Shown: positions 42,286-53,262, counted from the stretch's first letter. The stretch: DNA of 64,000 nt from Diplonema papillatum (GCA_030068145.1 JAPJBO010000001.1:496001-560000); one strand, 5' to 3'. Translations and numbers: made by a program. Notes: generated by a model not told the origin, from the letters alone.

Positions 42286-42794
42286 CTTCCCAATCAAGCA
42301 TCAGACTGCAACCGTAGGATGGTGGCGGTAAGGGGTCCGTTCAAAAGAAAAAGGTGAAGCAGAAGGTTTCGTGTCCAACTGACATGACACAAATGTTGGG
42401 TTTCCTTCGCCGTTCGACGTGATGGTCTGTTGTAGGCACACCGGTGTAGCTCCCTTGCCCGAACCTTTTTGACGAAGCCGCGCGTTGGCTCAACAAGCGG
42501 AGAACGATACGTACGACGTGAGAGTTGAGCACAAGAAAAGCAATGCAACAACGAAATGACGCGCAAAGTCTCGATTCGAAAAGAATTCAAACGAGCGTTT
42601 TACCACCTTGCGCGGTGTCACGGGATGTTTGGCAGCCGCTGCTAAACAGTGCATGCTAATCCATGTGGTTCATGTACTTAAAAGAACTCAATGCTAAACA
42701 AACATAACGCGGGCGGCGCCGAAGCTTTACCAGCTTCGGCTGACACCATTTGCGCACTTAACCATGGTTAAGAAGACGACTGAAAGCACAGACA

Positions 42795-42866
42795 CGAAGA
42801 TATCTCAAAGCATTTGCAAAATAGCACGAAAAGCCTCTAGGCAAAAACCCGTTTTCACATCTCTTC
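42795..42866 (+). repeat. Dispersed repeat family C
   Basis: Matches 7242-7316 and 57708-57775: AAGCATTTGCAAAATAGCAC and GTTTTCACATCTCTTC. About 190 bp upstream, GGCAGCCGCTGCTAAACAGTGC resembles 5110-5131. Confidence 0.87.
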
Positions 42867-43110
42867 ATGCACACGAACGTCACAGTGTGTGTACTTGTGA
42901 CCATTTGTCGACTTTTTTTCGTCCGCCAAAAATCACTTAGTGTATGTTACACCCTGCCTCTAAACGCGAAAATTCGGTGTTCTTTGGACTTGTCGGTCTC
43001 TTTTGATGCCCCCCTGGTCCTCATGAGGACCCGGATCTTCGTTTCTCCCCTCCGGGGACGTTGTGTTTTCCCAGCCAAGAAAAGTTTTTTGTATTAGGCA
43101 CGGTTGGCAT

Positions 43111-43197
43111 GTAATAATAATTATTAGATTCGATTAGATTTTATTAGATATTATTAGCCTGATTATTACGTATTATTAGATCTAATAATGGGTAATA
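43111..43197. repeat. TAATAAT-rich array, left part
   Basis: AT-rich words TTATTAGAT and ATTATTAG, mostly in the opposite orientation to the arrays at 46055 and 47205. Confidence 0.85.
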
Positions 43198-43669
43198 CCG
43201 TCTTCGGAAAAATATTGGATAGGAAAAATATTCAATTTTTTCTGGGATGGCCATTTTATCCAAAATATTTCCTATCCAAACATTTTTCGTATCCAAATAT
43301 ATTTTTCCGGTCCGATCGAAGTCCCAGGCGATTTTCCGGTTGTTAAGTCCAGAACGTATTCCCCCGCTCCCTAACTGTGGGTTCCCCCCCCGCGCCTTAT
43401 GAGCCACCCAAAATCCTAGACTGAGAGCGCTTTGGACGCTCCGACCCAGCGGGTCTGGGGCTCGGTTTGCGGCCGGTACTAGGAAGCAACGAGGACGCTG
43501 ATGGTTTGATTCGCAGAAGGAAAAAAACACTTGCTGATGGAACCGTTTCTTACGCCCCACCATCTTTCACCTTGAAAAGAAAAAAAACCCACGAGATTGT
43601 TGAAAACGCAAACCATCTGATATTTCGTACGCTTTATCGATTGATGTGAAGGGGCGTTACCGGTTTCGG

Positions 43670-45406
43670 CTAGCGCGACTCGTCTGCCAGCTTTTCAGCA
43701 ACACATGTCGAGCATAGGTTCTTGTTGCAGCTGGCACAGCGGCGTGTACCGGAGGCACCAGCAATCGTAGTGGAGCACGTACTGCAAATTAACCCCTGTC
43801 TGGGCTTTATGACACGCCGCATCACGCGGTTGCAGCCGTTCCTCGGACATGTTATCGGAGCAGGGTTTTGGGGGGCGGGAACCTGCGCGTCAACCCCGCT
43901 GTCCTCGTCGTCATCAGTCTCGTCGGAGTCATCGCCAGAACGATCCGTACGATCGTTGCTTGACGCGTAGTCGTTGGACTCGTCGTTTCCTGCAATTTCC
44001 AGGACCCTGAAAGCCGTCATAATTGCAGCGATGTCTTGTTGGTTTACTGACTGAGGTTTGATCGACGTCAACGAATCGTTGGCTAGCTCAGCTTCAGGCA
44101 CTAGCTCACAGTCATTTTCCCCTTCCGCACGAGACTCTTCTGCGACGGCTGGATTGCCAACTTCTGGTGCAGGTCGATGTCCCTCGACTGCAGGCATCAA
44201 TTCGCGATCGTCTTCTCCGTTCTCACGAGCATCTTCGTCCGCGTCAACATCGATTGCCATCAACATCTCTCTTTCAACTGCAGCACCCACGACATCCACA
44301 TCGAAAATCGGCGGTGGCAGCACCAAGTCCACGTCGATGGCAGGAAATAGCAAATTGCTCTCTTCCACGAATGCGAGGCAGACGCAAACGACAGCACCAA
44401 CAACGCAGCTGGTCTTTGTTGCAAGGAAGACATGAGGGAACAAGAATCGGAAGCCGTTTTTGATGGTCTGAGCCGTAATGCTCTCATGGGCCTCCATGAG
44501 CCACTGGAGAACCAGAGGTCTCATGGTCCGGGTCCGGGTATCAACGGAGACCAGGGCACCATGCGCGATAGCAACGTCAGACGCCGGGTCTGCTCCCTGA
44601 GCACGTTGCAGTCTGCGCCGTTGTCGCCGAAGGGCTGCCGAGAGCTGTCTCGCATACCACAACGAAAACTTTTCTCGCAGCCTTGATTTGAGAGGCCCGT
44701 GGACGGTGATATCCATCGGCTGAAGTACAGAAGTCCATCCCCCCGCAATGTAGTGGGTTTTGAAGTGGGCCTGTTCAAGAAGCTCCTGTACCTCCTCGCC
44801 AGTCTGGCCTGTGAACCTATCCATGAGCAGCAAAAACCATTGCGTCTCTGGCAGCCGCAATTCGGCAATTCTACGCAGCCTGAACGGTCCGAGAACACAG
44901 TCGATGTACTGCTTTGTCGTCGCGGTGTTGGCCCATTTATTCGGGGTCTGGGTCAAGTGGAACCCCTTCGTGTCTGCAACCTGGGGAATGACCCGGCTCG
45001 TTTTCCCCGCAAAGATCACTTGGTAGGGGATAGGAGTCCCGTCCGCAGCCCCACCAGTCACAACAGTAACGCTTCGCTTGTCGCCCATGTAGCCAATGCG
45101 CACATCACGAGCACCTTTCGGGGCGAGTGTCGCAGTCGGGCTGGGCATGAAAAGCGCCGCAGTATGGTCGCAGTTCAAGACGCAGCTTTGTGGGATGTCG
45201 TGTTGTTCCATTAAAGCATGAACAGCAGACCGCATCTCTTCTTTTTTCTGTTCCGTCTGGGTTTCATCCAGTACTCTGCTTGTCGTAGCTCGTCTGCGTA
45301 CGTAGTTGTGCTTCCGACACCACTTCCGAGCCCATTCTATGCCAAGTTCTGATTCGATGACTGGCAACCCAGTAGTTCGGGCGACGGTCTGCGCAAGCAC
45401 GCTCAC
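43670..45406 (-). pseudogene. pogo-like (DDE_1/CENP-B-related) transposase, probably frame-shifted at the N-terminus
   Basis: The catalytic core is clear: VLNCDHTAALF (first Asp), WFLLLMDRFTGQ (second Asp) and GGWTSVLQPMDITVHGPLK (third Asp, the TS-LQPMD signature of pogo/Tigger). Residues 1-55 (IEWARKWCRKHNYVRRR) resemble the end of a CENP-B-type helix-turn-helix. The first half of that helix-turn-helix (KRGRPSTLRKKETAILLELI) is in another frame just upstream (about 45530-45425), indicating a frameshift. A long acidic region follows the core, and the C-terminus is a Cys-rich zinc-binding domain (CPRNGC, CSTC, CASC, CSTC). No ATG starts this frame, so the copy is probably dead. Confidence 0.85.
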
Positions 45407-45526
45407 GAGCGAGTAAGTGACAGCGGCCCCGTTCGCTCGATCAATTCTAAAAGGATCGCGGTCTCCTTTTTTCTCAATGTCGATGGACGGCCTCTCTTGG
45501 CCTTTGGTTCGTCAACGTCGATCGGT

Positions 45527-45862
45527 TCACCCCGACTTCCGCATAGAGCGTGCACAATGGGTATGGGAAAAACAACTAGCGTCCGAGCACGAGTGGCCGT
45601 TGCACACGAAACCTTCTTTTTGCCCCTTTTTGTTCCACTTCTGCATCCCTCCTGTGAGTCCTAGACGGGCAACAAGCTCACCTATTTCAAGAAGGTCTCT
45701 TTCCTCCCACGAGCTGTACTTCCCGCGCTTTTTCTGCGGAGCGTTCTGCGGTAGACTCTGCTCCACCTCGTCGGCCAGCCTCTTGAGTGACAGTGTAGCT
45801 ATTACTGTTCCTCTTGCAGTACCTCTGATTGATATCCCTGCTTCGTTTGTGCACTGATACAT
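45527..45862 (-). pseudogene. 5' coding segment of the pogo-like transposase
   Basis: This minus-strand frame lies inside the same element upstream of the core. It contains a basic-acidic helical segment (QKKRGKYSSWEERDLLEIGE) compatible with an N-terminal DNA-binding region. It ends in a stop and is out of frame with the catalytic part, so it represents another break or an intron boundary. Confidence 0.5.
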
Positions 45863-46054
45863 AGCCTTCTTATTTGACCTTTTCTTACACCAAGAGAGCG
45901 CCGAACCGAAAATCCCGTCCGGGCAAAGCAGCTAGGAGACATAAAATCGAAAACGAATTTTCCGGAAAAATATCCAAATGTTCCGCGGAAGGCCGTTTCA
46001 TCCAAAATATTTCCTATCCAAATATTTTCCTATCCAATATTTTTCCGAAGACGG

Positions 46055-46175
46055 TAACTAATAATTTCTAATAATTTCTAATAATAATTATTACCTGGTA
46101 ACAATTTCTAATAATTTCTAATAATTTCTAATAAAATCTAATAATTTCTAATAATTTCTAATAATCTAATAATCG
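46055..46175. repeat. TAATAATTTC array
   Basis: Ten-base unit TAATAATTTC repeated with variants such as TAATAAAATC. It continues the array interrupted by the pogo-like element. Confidence 0.92.
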
Positions 46176-46290
46176 CCTGTAGAGAGTCCCCAGGATGTGG
46201 GAGGTTCCGGGAAAGACTACTCAGTCGGACTAGGATCTTGGCAATGAAGCCGCGAAAATGGAGGGAACCCAGAAATCAAAGTAGCTACAC

Positions 46291-46405
46291 CCAAATCTCA
46301 GACTTGTACTCAGTGAAAATATCTGATTTAGCTCTCGGTGAAAATATCTGATTTAGCTCTCGGTGAAAATCTCAGATTCAGCTTTCGGTGAAGATCTGCA
46401 GATTG
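46291..46405 (+). repeat. 25-bp tandem repeat, about 4.5 copies
   Basis: Unit AAAATATCTGATTTAGCTCT plus CGGTG. Two central copies are identical and the outer ones are diverged. Confidence 0.93.
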
Positions 46406-47204
46406 TTCCTCCAATCTCAGATTATGCACTCAGCCCAAAACTCACATGCGAGTTCAAAATCTGCAAGTTTGCGAGCGAAAACCCAGCGCCCGCCCAGAAA
46501 ACATCACGGTCCCGGACGATGCTCAATGGCGACGAACGCAAAGAAGAAGAAACACGAAAACAACACCAGAATCCATGCCAGGCAAGAGACTGGGTGGCCT
46601 GGCAGTGCAAGCCAAGTCACCGCTAAGGTGTTTTTAAGCAATGGTATTGTATTAATGTCGCCCCATAATGTACTTAATCACCGCAAGTCCCAGCGCTTCA
46701 TCAAAGCGGTTGTGGGTAAGCCGCGGTGAAAAAGGCAGGACGTGACTATGGTGCTTGCAGAAGACAGTCCGAAGAACCGGCAGAAGATCACAAGCAGGCC
46801 GTACATTCCGCGTGCAGATGAACGTGAAATGACACGGGATCTTATTGTCTGCTTCGGTCGGGTTCCAGCGAATGCCGATCATCAAAGGCCACATGGACTG
46901 TATGCCCAGCGAACGGGATTCGTGCTCAAAAGAAGGTTTCCCAGATGGAGTTAGACCCCCATTCTGCCCTAAGAATACGGGTTCTGGCGGGTAGAGGTCG
47001 CATACCCCACGTGCCACATCATCGTCCTCTGCCAGGATCTTGCCTCAAACCTCTCCTACCTCTTTTGGCATCCTTCCATTTCGACTTAGCAACAAACGGA
47101 ATTGCGAACGGGGTGAAAGGAATGGTTTGGACGCACGAACACCCAACGTGACGATCACCTTCCACTCCTAGGGGCACTTTTGCTGTGAGAATGCATGGGA
47201 AAGT
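46406..47204. other. No gene seen
   Basis: Between the tandem repeat and the right AT array; short frames only. Confidence 0.45.
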
Positions 47205-47350
47205 CAGGTAATAATGGATTATTACCTGGTAATAATATCTAATAATGGGTAATAATTTCTAATAATCAGGTAATAATATCTAATAATTTCTAATAAAATC
47301 TAATAATTTGGGGCGGATTTCGGAAATCTAATAATAGGTAATAATCGTGA
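47205..47350. repeat. TAATAAT-rich array, right part
   Basis: Words CTAATAATGGGTAATAATTT and TAATAATATC. The first also occurs next to the pogo insertion site at 43183, supporting a common origin. Confidence 0.88.
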
Positions 47351-47370
47351 TTATCTGCCAACCGTAATTA

Positions 47371-47490
47371 GGGTAGAAAGTTTTTTTTTCTCGAAAAGAT
47401 TTATTTTTGCGCGCGCGCGCGGAAGATTTTGGGGGCCAAAATAACATGAGCACAAAAAACTTTCACTCTAAAAAAAAAAACTTTCTACCC
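47371..47490. mobile_element. 120-bp MITE
   Basis: Inverted repeats GGGTAGAAAGTTTTTTTTT (47371-47389) and TTTCTACCC-type complement ending at 47490, flanked by TA on both sides. It contains a GCGCGCGCGCG run. It directly abuts the next element. Confidence 0.8.
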
Positions 47491-47493
47491 TAA

Positions 47494-49477
47494 GGGCAGA
47501 CTATTTTTATTTTTTGATCCGCGTCCCCCGACCCTTGAAAAACTTCCGCGCGCGCGCGCAAAAAAAAAATAGTTTTTTTAAAAAAAATAGTTTGGCAAGT
47601 CACCTGTCCTGTGGGTTCCTATGTGGAGGGGGGTGGGCCCGGAGGGGCACGCGCCCCTCACTTTGATTATTCGGCGACTTTTTGCACTGGGAAATAACCG
47701 TCGTCTGCATGTGCTCAGGCTTTTGTTGTACGGAGGACCAGGTGAGCCTTCAGCGTAGAGCTGCTGCCACCGACAGTAGTAGGCGTCTAGTCGTGGGCCT
47801 TGCGACTGCCTGGGAGCAACCGTGTTGTTCGGCGTACACGGCCAGAATTGGTATCGTACCCACGTTTCGGACGGGACGTGGGCATCGGCCGGAAGCCGCT
47901 TCTGCACTTCTTCCAAGAGTAGCCGGATGCTTGCGGGGGCCCCCAACGTGAGGCGTGAAACTTCTCCATGACGCCTCTCGTCCACGACAGTACCGCACTT
48001 CTCAAGAACGCGGCCCATGGCGTCCCAGTAGCTGTCGTATTTGTACTCTTTTGACGAGCTTCGGAATGTAACCTCACTGGGGTGAAATCAGTTGTGAGGA
48101 GTTTAGCCAGGTGGCTTTCGGTTGGTGTGCGCAGGGGGTTCACATCTCCAGTCACGAACATGTGTACACATCGTCTTGAGGATGGTACGCGGAACCCCAG
48201 ATGACTTCCAGACCTCGACGAATTTCATCCTCATGGCCCGGGTGTGGAACCTTTTCCCCGTCCCGATGCACGACTTGAACGCCTTGGCGACATCCTCCTG
48301 TAGGCGGCGGTCGCTCGGTGGCAGCTTGAATACCAAGCGCTTGCCCCCCAGCGATGTATTTGTGGACACCGAAGGGGAAGCTCGTCTTTACCCCGTGGAT
48401 CTGCTTGAACCGAGCACGGCGATCGTCAGAGAGGCTGGGCACGGTGTCCAGTGAAAACGGCTCGAATTGCCTCGGCGAATTGCCCTTCCAGCTCTCCCCA
48501 AGAAGAAGACCCCTCCGCTTTCACGATGGACTGCTCCCAGTCGCAAACAGGGTTTCTGGATGAAACTGTGCGCTGTTGGTTTTGCGCTTGCTGCGTGACG
48601 ATACAGGTACACACCACATCTCTCACTTCCTGCAGTGGATGCTGAGAATACCTCAGCTCTGCAACCCACGGCAAGGCCAACACATTTCTCAGGCTACTTT
48701 CTTGTTCTTGCAGGTTCTGAAGGGTGCACCGGGGGATGTCGGCGGTACGGCGCCTGGCAATCACCTTGTTGGTGCCCTCATACTACTGCAACAGCTGCAC
48801 AGAAAGTTGGAGCCCATCAAGTTTGAGAAGGGTCTTGGCCACTTCCTGGTAGAACGGATGCCTTTTTTCATCGACCAGGAGGGCCCTGTCAAATTCTATG
48901 GGGTAGTCCTGGACTAGCCTGTTGAACAACACTATCCACGACTTCGTTTCGTAGCGAACACCTGTCAGCGCCTTCGACCTGTGAAAAAGAGCCAAGCCCG
49001 CGTGAAGCCGCTGCAAGTGGGTACAGGTCGTTGATCTCAAGGAGGTGTCGATCCTTCACTGCAATCTCAACATCGATGGCGCAAAAACACAGCAGTGTCC
49101 CTTCCCTTTGCTTGTGCCCTGTTTTTGCATTAGCATGCAACACTCACTTAGTCAAGGTGAAATTTGCCGGCGTCACAGCTTTCGTGGTGCAGCAACAGAT
49201 AGGTCAGGGGGTCAAAACAAATTAGAGATTCGCACCGAGCTTCTAATCCGGCGTTCCGCTGACGTGTCGTTGTTGGCCCCACGAGCGGTTTGGTGTTTCC
49301 GCAGCCGAAGCTCGGACTTCAGTGACCATCTGGAGTCCCCCCATGGCACCCTGTTGTACCCTTCCCACAGCAAAAAAGAAAAAATATTTTTTTTTTCGAC
49401 TATTTCTTTTTCCACGGTTTCCCAAAAATTTCCGCGCGCTAGGACGCGGATCAAAAAAAAAAAAAAATAGTCTGCCC
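47494..49477. mobile_element. 1.98-kb DNA transposon with TAA target duplication (Harbinger-like)
   Basis: Inverted ends GGGCAGACTATTTTT, continuing through TTTGATCCGCGTCC for about 34 bp with one or two mismatches, are flanked by TAA at 47491-47493 and 49478-49480. A 3-bp TWA duplication with GGG-starting ends fits PIF/Harbinger. The interior holds minus-strand coding-like segments, but no Harbinger nuclease was recognised. Confidence 0.75.
47690..49143 (-). CDS. Unrecognised minus-strand gene(s) inside the TAA-flanked element
   Basis: Several adjacent minus-strand frames look coding. 49040-48783 contains RYETKSWIVLFNRLV and IEFDRALLVDEKRHPFYQEV; 48764-48426 contains VCDWEQSIVKAEGSSSWGEL; 48369-48103 contains KLPPSDRRLQEDVAKAFKS and MKFVEVWKSSGVPRTILK; 48018-47690 contains SIRLLLEEVQKRLP and ETWVRYQFWP. 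They could be exons of one protein, read right to left, but I could not fix the junctions. No DDE nuclease, Myb domain or other family was recognised. The helical, charged segments argue against chance for at least the two middle frames. Confidence 0.45.
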
Positions 49478-49502
49478 TAATACAAAAAACCCCCCCAGAG
49501 AG

Positions 49503-49640
49503 GTTTTTACCCGGTACACGCGAAGAGCACGAAACTTTTGCCATCATTTTCACCTCTCGTTAGTTGATGCTGATCGTCCGTTACTTCGTCTATCAGTGCA
49601 AGCCTTAACTCCGGAAATGTTCTTTCGTAGCGTGTATCTT
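49503..49640 (+). repeat. Dispersed repeat family F
   Basis: Matches 30093-30225: GTTGATGCTGATCGTCCG, ATCAGTGCAAGCCTTAACTC, CCGGAAATGTTCTT. Confidence 0.85.
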
Positions 49641-49825
49641 CCTTCTTCAGCATCCCGCCCAGCTTCCATCGAAGATCGGTGTGTGCAAGAACCCCGGAAA
49701 TGACTAAGCACAATGGGAAATGAGAGCGCGCTCAATAATGAGTCGAATGGTCGGCAATTGGCAACAAGGATACACTCACTGTTGCTACCATAGATACGGT
49801 ATAATACCAGTAAACGATACTTATA

Positions 49826-49902
49826 AAGGAACCCTTTCGACGATGGTCACCGGAGACTTTAAAACCCCGGATCCTCAGGCCGAATTTTCACTCTGAAAAA
49901 TG
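49826..49902 (+). repeat. Dispersed repeat family B
   Basis: CCCTTTCGACGATGGTCACC, GGAGACTTTAAAACCCCGGA and TTTTCACTCTGAAAAA. Confidence 0.88.
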
Positions 49903-50205
49903 AGTGCAGGCGGCACCGTCCGAGTATTTCCTCGGCCCCCCCTGGACCTGCAACGGCGGCAACCCCGGCAATTTGAGTTCAGCTGCTGCTGCTTTGATGC
50001 TTGTCGTCAAGCCCCGGGTTGCAAGCTTGTGTTCGTTCACCGGAGGCTGATCGAAGATAACCGCTCCAACGACCTTCGGAGCAAGCTCTTCTGGGCACCA
50101 CTGCTGGGTGAGCCCGTTGATGCATGAAACCTGACCATTTGAAGTTTTCAATTGTTCAGATCTCTATTATTCTGTGCCGCACGAAGAGGCTGGGAATGTC
50201 CCAAA

Positions 50206-50258
50206 AACCCCCATTCGACGAAGGTCACCCGGATTCTCAAGCGAATTTTAACTTTAAG
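50206..50258 (+). repeat. Dispersed repeat family B, internally deleted
   Basis: CCCATTCGACGAAGGTCACC joined directly to CGGATTCTCAAGCGAATTTT. Confidence 0.88.
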
Positions 50259-50477
50259 AAGGCCGGCCCATACTCCTGGCGGGACGTCGGTGGAAGGTAA
50301 GGGTCGGCGTCGTCGGACAGCGTTCCGGCTCCCACCGGCTTGGGTTCAACGCTTGCATGTTCATGCCCGACGCAGCGACTTTCTACGAAGCATCATGGTA
50401 CACCGGATCAAGGAGCCTGCACAGTATGCGAGGCTGTCAAGGACGTCTGAGGACGTCATTGCCTACTACCGAACACC

Positions 50478-50548
50478 TTTCTCTCGGGCTGTAGCCCACA
50501 CGGGACACAGGTAAACTTGGGTCTGGTGGCAGGCGTAAGCGTTCAACG
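50478..50548 (+). repeat. Dispersed repeat family A, 3' part only
   Basis: GGGCTGTAGCCCACACGGGA, CACAGGTAAACTTGGGTC and GGCGTAAGCGTTCAACGAAA. Confidence 0.85.
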
Positions 50549-52480
50549 AAAAGGACCCACCTTTTGGAGTTAGGTGTTTTCTCCCCCTCTAGCCTCCGTC
50601 GAAATAAGCACAAGGCAGTCCCTAGAGTATTTTGCGAAGTTGGTTATGATGTCCCGCTTTTCCGCATGCGACGACGTTGGTAGGAGAGAAATGACTAGCG
50701 GTAACCGGTGCCTCCACTCCTCGTACAGGTTGCGCTCCGAGGGTCGTTCTGCGTAAGGGACCGTCAATCGACCGCGTTCCACAAACCACCAACGAGCCTG
50801 TGTGCACCGTTTCTGCTCGGACAGGACCCATGGGCCATCTCCTTTTCTAGCGTTTTTTTTCTCTCCTGTTTTGTTGTTTTCCGCCCGAGCTTCGTTTTCG
50901 TCGCCTCTCGTTTCTTTCAGTCCGTACATGTAGGCTGGAATGGTTGACCGAGGAAAATTCGTTATATTCAATAGGTCGGCGCAGTCGTCTGCCGAACTGT
51001 CACAGAAGGCCTAGCTTTTGTGCGTGCGATTTAACCTGCATGTTCTGGTTGAACCGCTGCCAACGTTCTCATTCAGCTGCAACAAAACACTGTCTCCAGG
51101 GAAGCGGAAATTGGTTGCCGCAAAAGAAATAGCGCGATTTTTACCAGGCCGCTGCGACAGAGCAAAGGCACTTGCACGTCAATGGCAACGACTCTGCACA
51201 CGCAGCAAGCAACGCTGCTGTTGATGACGAATAGAGTTCGTGTGCACGGGTCTGCTGTCAAGAGCTGAAGGCAACGCAAGTTCTGTCGTTAGCATGAGTG
51301 AAGTCCTCGCCCGGCGCAGTAGTCCATGCCAGCTCCCCCACCCACCTACTGCAACATCTCCAAAGCTGTCCTCACAAACAAAAGATCGAAAGATACCAAT
51401 CTGTACGTCCACACGGAACCGCCGGAAACGAGAGGATTCACTCCAATCAGCGTAGTGTATAAAGCCGGAGCTGCACTGCACTGCAACACGTGCACCTCAC
51501 TGCGCGTGGAACGAGCTGGTGGATCCCACAGCAAAAAACCGGGAAAACCGGAAACAGAGCAAAAAACAGAACACAAAAAAAAGAAGATGCCCCAACGACA
51601 ACGCGAATTCCGCCGGAAACACAAAGAAATCGTATTCCCTGATGCCTTATGTTTGTAAAAAACCCACCCAAGAAACATGCCAAACCCAACTCCGACCGAC
51701 CTGACAGTATCATCATCAACGTGCATGCGCGTGGGGGGCCCAAGACTAAATTCAAAGCGAATTTCTTCTTCGTGTCGGCCGTAGTTAAAGTGTGGGATCA
51801 TACCTACACCCCTCATTTATTCTACCCGCCTCACAGCCTCAATGGTCAACCGGAGACCCTAAAACACCGAACCTCCACAATACCGACGATATCGGAAAAT
51901 TGTGGCGAGATAGGGCAAACCCCGAAGAACATGGTGGTTCGTGACTATTTCTCTGTCAAAGATTATACTGACAGTTGCTGTCGTCGGGGAGGAAAAAAGC
52001 GGGTTACCCTTGATGCATACGTTGGTGGTGTCATTCCGTCATTTTCTTTAAGCTTCAGCCTTGCGAATGTACTCCCCCCGAACCCAGAATCTTTGGTTTC
52101 TCGTTCGGAGAGTGCCGTGTAGGTGCTTGGTCGGAGTTGGGATTAAACGAAAACATCGCATATTTGCATCACCTGGAGACACCCACAAATCTGCATGGCA
52201 AGTTCACGCTGCACGTGGACTTGCTGTACTGGGGTTTCCGCAGGACAGAAGTCTTTGGAGCAAAAGTTGTCACTTATGATGGGAGTCTACAGTCTCTGGC
52301 TGCCCTGGTAGGACAAGGTTCCTCCTGGAGACTCGGCCAGTTCTTTTTTTTTTAGCCACATGCAATGTAAAAAAACGATCAGGCACTGCGTTCAACGAAA
52401 ACAACTCTCTTCTGGATTTCAATTTTGCGTAGTGACACACATATGTACCTTTTACCCTCACTCACACTCAACTATTTGTT
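50549..52480. other. No gene seen
   Basis: Only chance-like frames. A fragment of family B (GGTCAACCGGAGACCCTAAA) lies at about 51847-51866. GCGTGGGGGGCCCAAG occurs at about 51727 and at 38916. Confidence 0.45.
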
Positions 52481-52487
52481 TTGAAGC

Positions 52488-53262
52488 ACCGTTATACAAC
52501 GTTATATAACGTTATATAACGTTATTCCCGGAGTTATTTGTTACCCCCCCCCTAAATCCAGAAAAACCGTTATTGACCGTTATAAAACCGTTATTTGCCA
52601 TTTTTGGTCGAAAAATAACGTTATTTGACCGTTATATAACGTTATATAACGTTATAATAACGTTATATAACGTTATAATAACGTTATATAACGTTATATA
52701 ACGTTATATAACGTTATTATAACGTTATTTTCGTCGCCAAATCTGTAGGGGACACCCCTCGCAAATTTTTTTTTCTGCCTGTGGTGAGTGAAATCGCGCG
52801 TTTTCAGCTCGTTCTGAGCCAAATCCGGTAGTGTTTGGCCCTCAGTGCTCAAAGATCCGTGAAGAAAACCCCTCCCGTGAACGCTCCAGTCAAGCACCGT
52901 TTGCTAAAAAACGGAGGTCGAAGGTACTACCAAAATAGGCCAAAATCTGAGAAAATCGGCCAAGCTTGACCAAAAACCGGCCAGAAATCTGGACACAAGG
53001 GTAAAAATGGCCGAAATCTGGAAAAATCGGCAAAAATGGCCAAAATCCGAAAAAATCGGCCAAAATGGCCAAGCTTGACCAAAAACCGCCAAATACGACC
53101 AGAAATCTGGAATAAGGGTAAAAATGGCCGAAATCTGGAAAAATCGGCAAAAAATGGCCAAAATCTGAAAATTCCCAAAAACCGTTATTTGCGTTATTTT
53201 TTCCGTTATTTTGCGTTTTCGACCGTTATAACGTTATATAACGTTATATAACGTTATCAACC
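52488..53262. repeat. Palindromic satellite-like block with two kinds of array
   Basis: The outer parts (52488-52735 and 53165-53262) are built of TTATATAACG units, each self-complementary with neighbours (TATAACGTTATA). The middle (about 52930-53160) holds two tandem copies of a 103-119 bp unit with GAAAAATCGGCAAAAATGGC, AAGCTTGACCAAAAACC and CAGAAATCTGG. The first outer part also contains CCGTTATTGACCGTTAT words. Both ends carry the CGTTAT motif. Confidence 0.9.

Larger units (their letters stand above)
43198..46054. mobile_element. pogo/Tigger-like DNA transposon, 2857 bp
   Basis: Terminal inverted repeats start CCGTCTTCGGAAAAATATTG and match for about 30 bp. TA flanks both ends (43196-43197, 46055-46056), as expected of Tc1/mariner-pogo insertions. 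Inside the left end, GGATAGGAAAAATATT and AAATATTTCCTATCC form a hairpin. The transposase is on the minus strand. Confidence 0.92.
43101..47365. mobile_element. Putative outer transposon containing the pogo-like element
   Basis: ACGGTTGGCA at 43101-43110 is mirrored by its complement at 47356-47365, and both are followed inward by TAATAAT-rich arrays. ATTAGG precedes the left end (43094-43099) and follows the right end (47367-47372), a possible 6-bp target duplication. The inner pogo-like element splits the left array. The span 46180-47200 shows no recognised gene, so the nature of the outer element is unknown. Confidence 0.45.
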
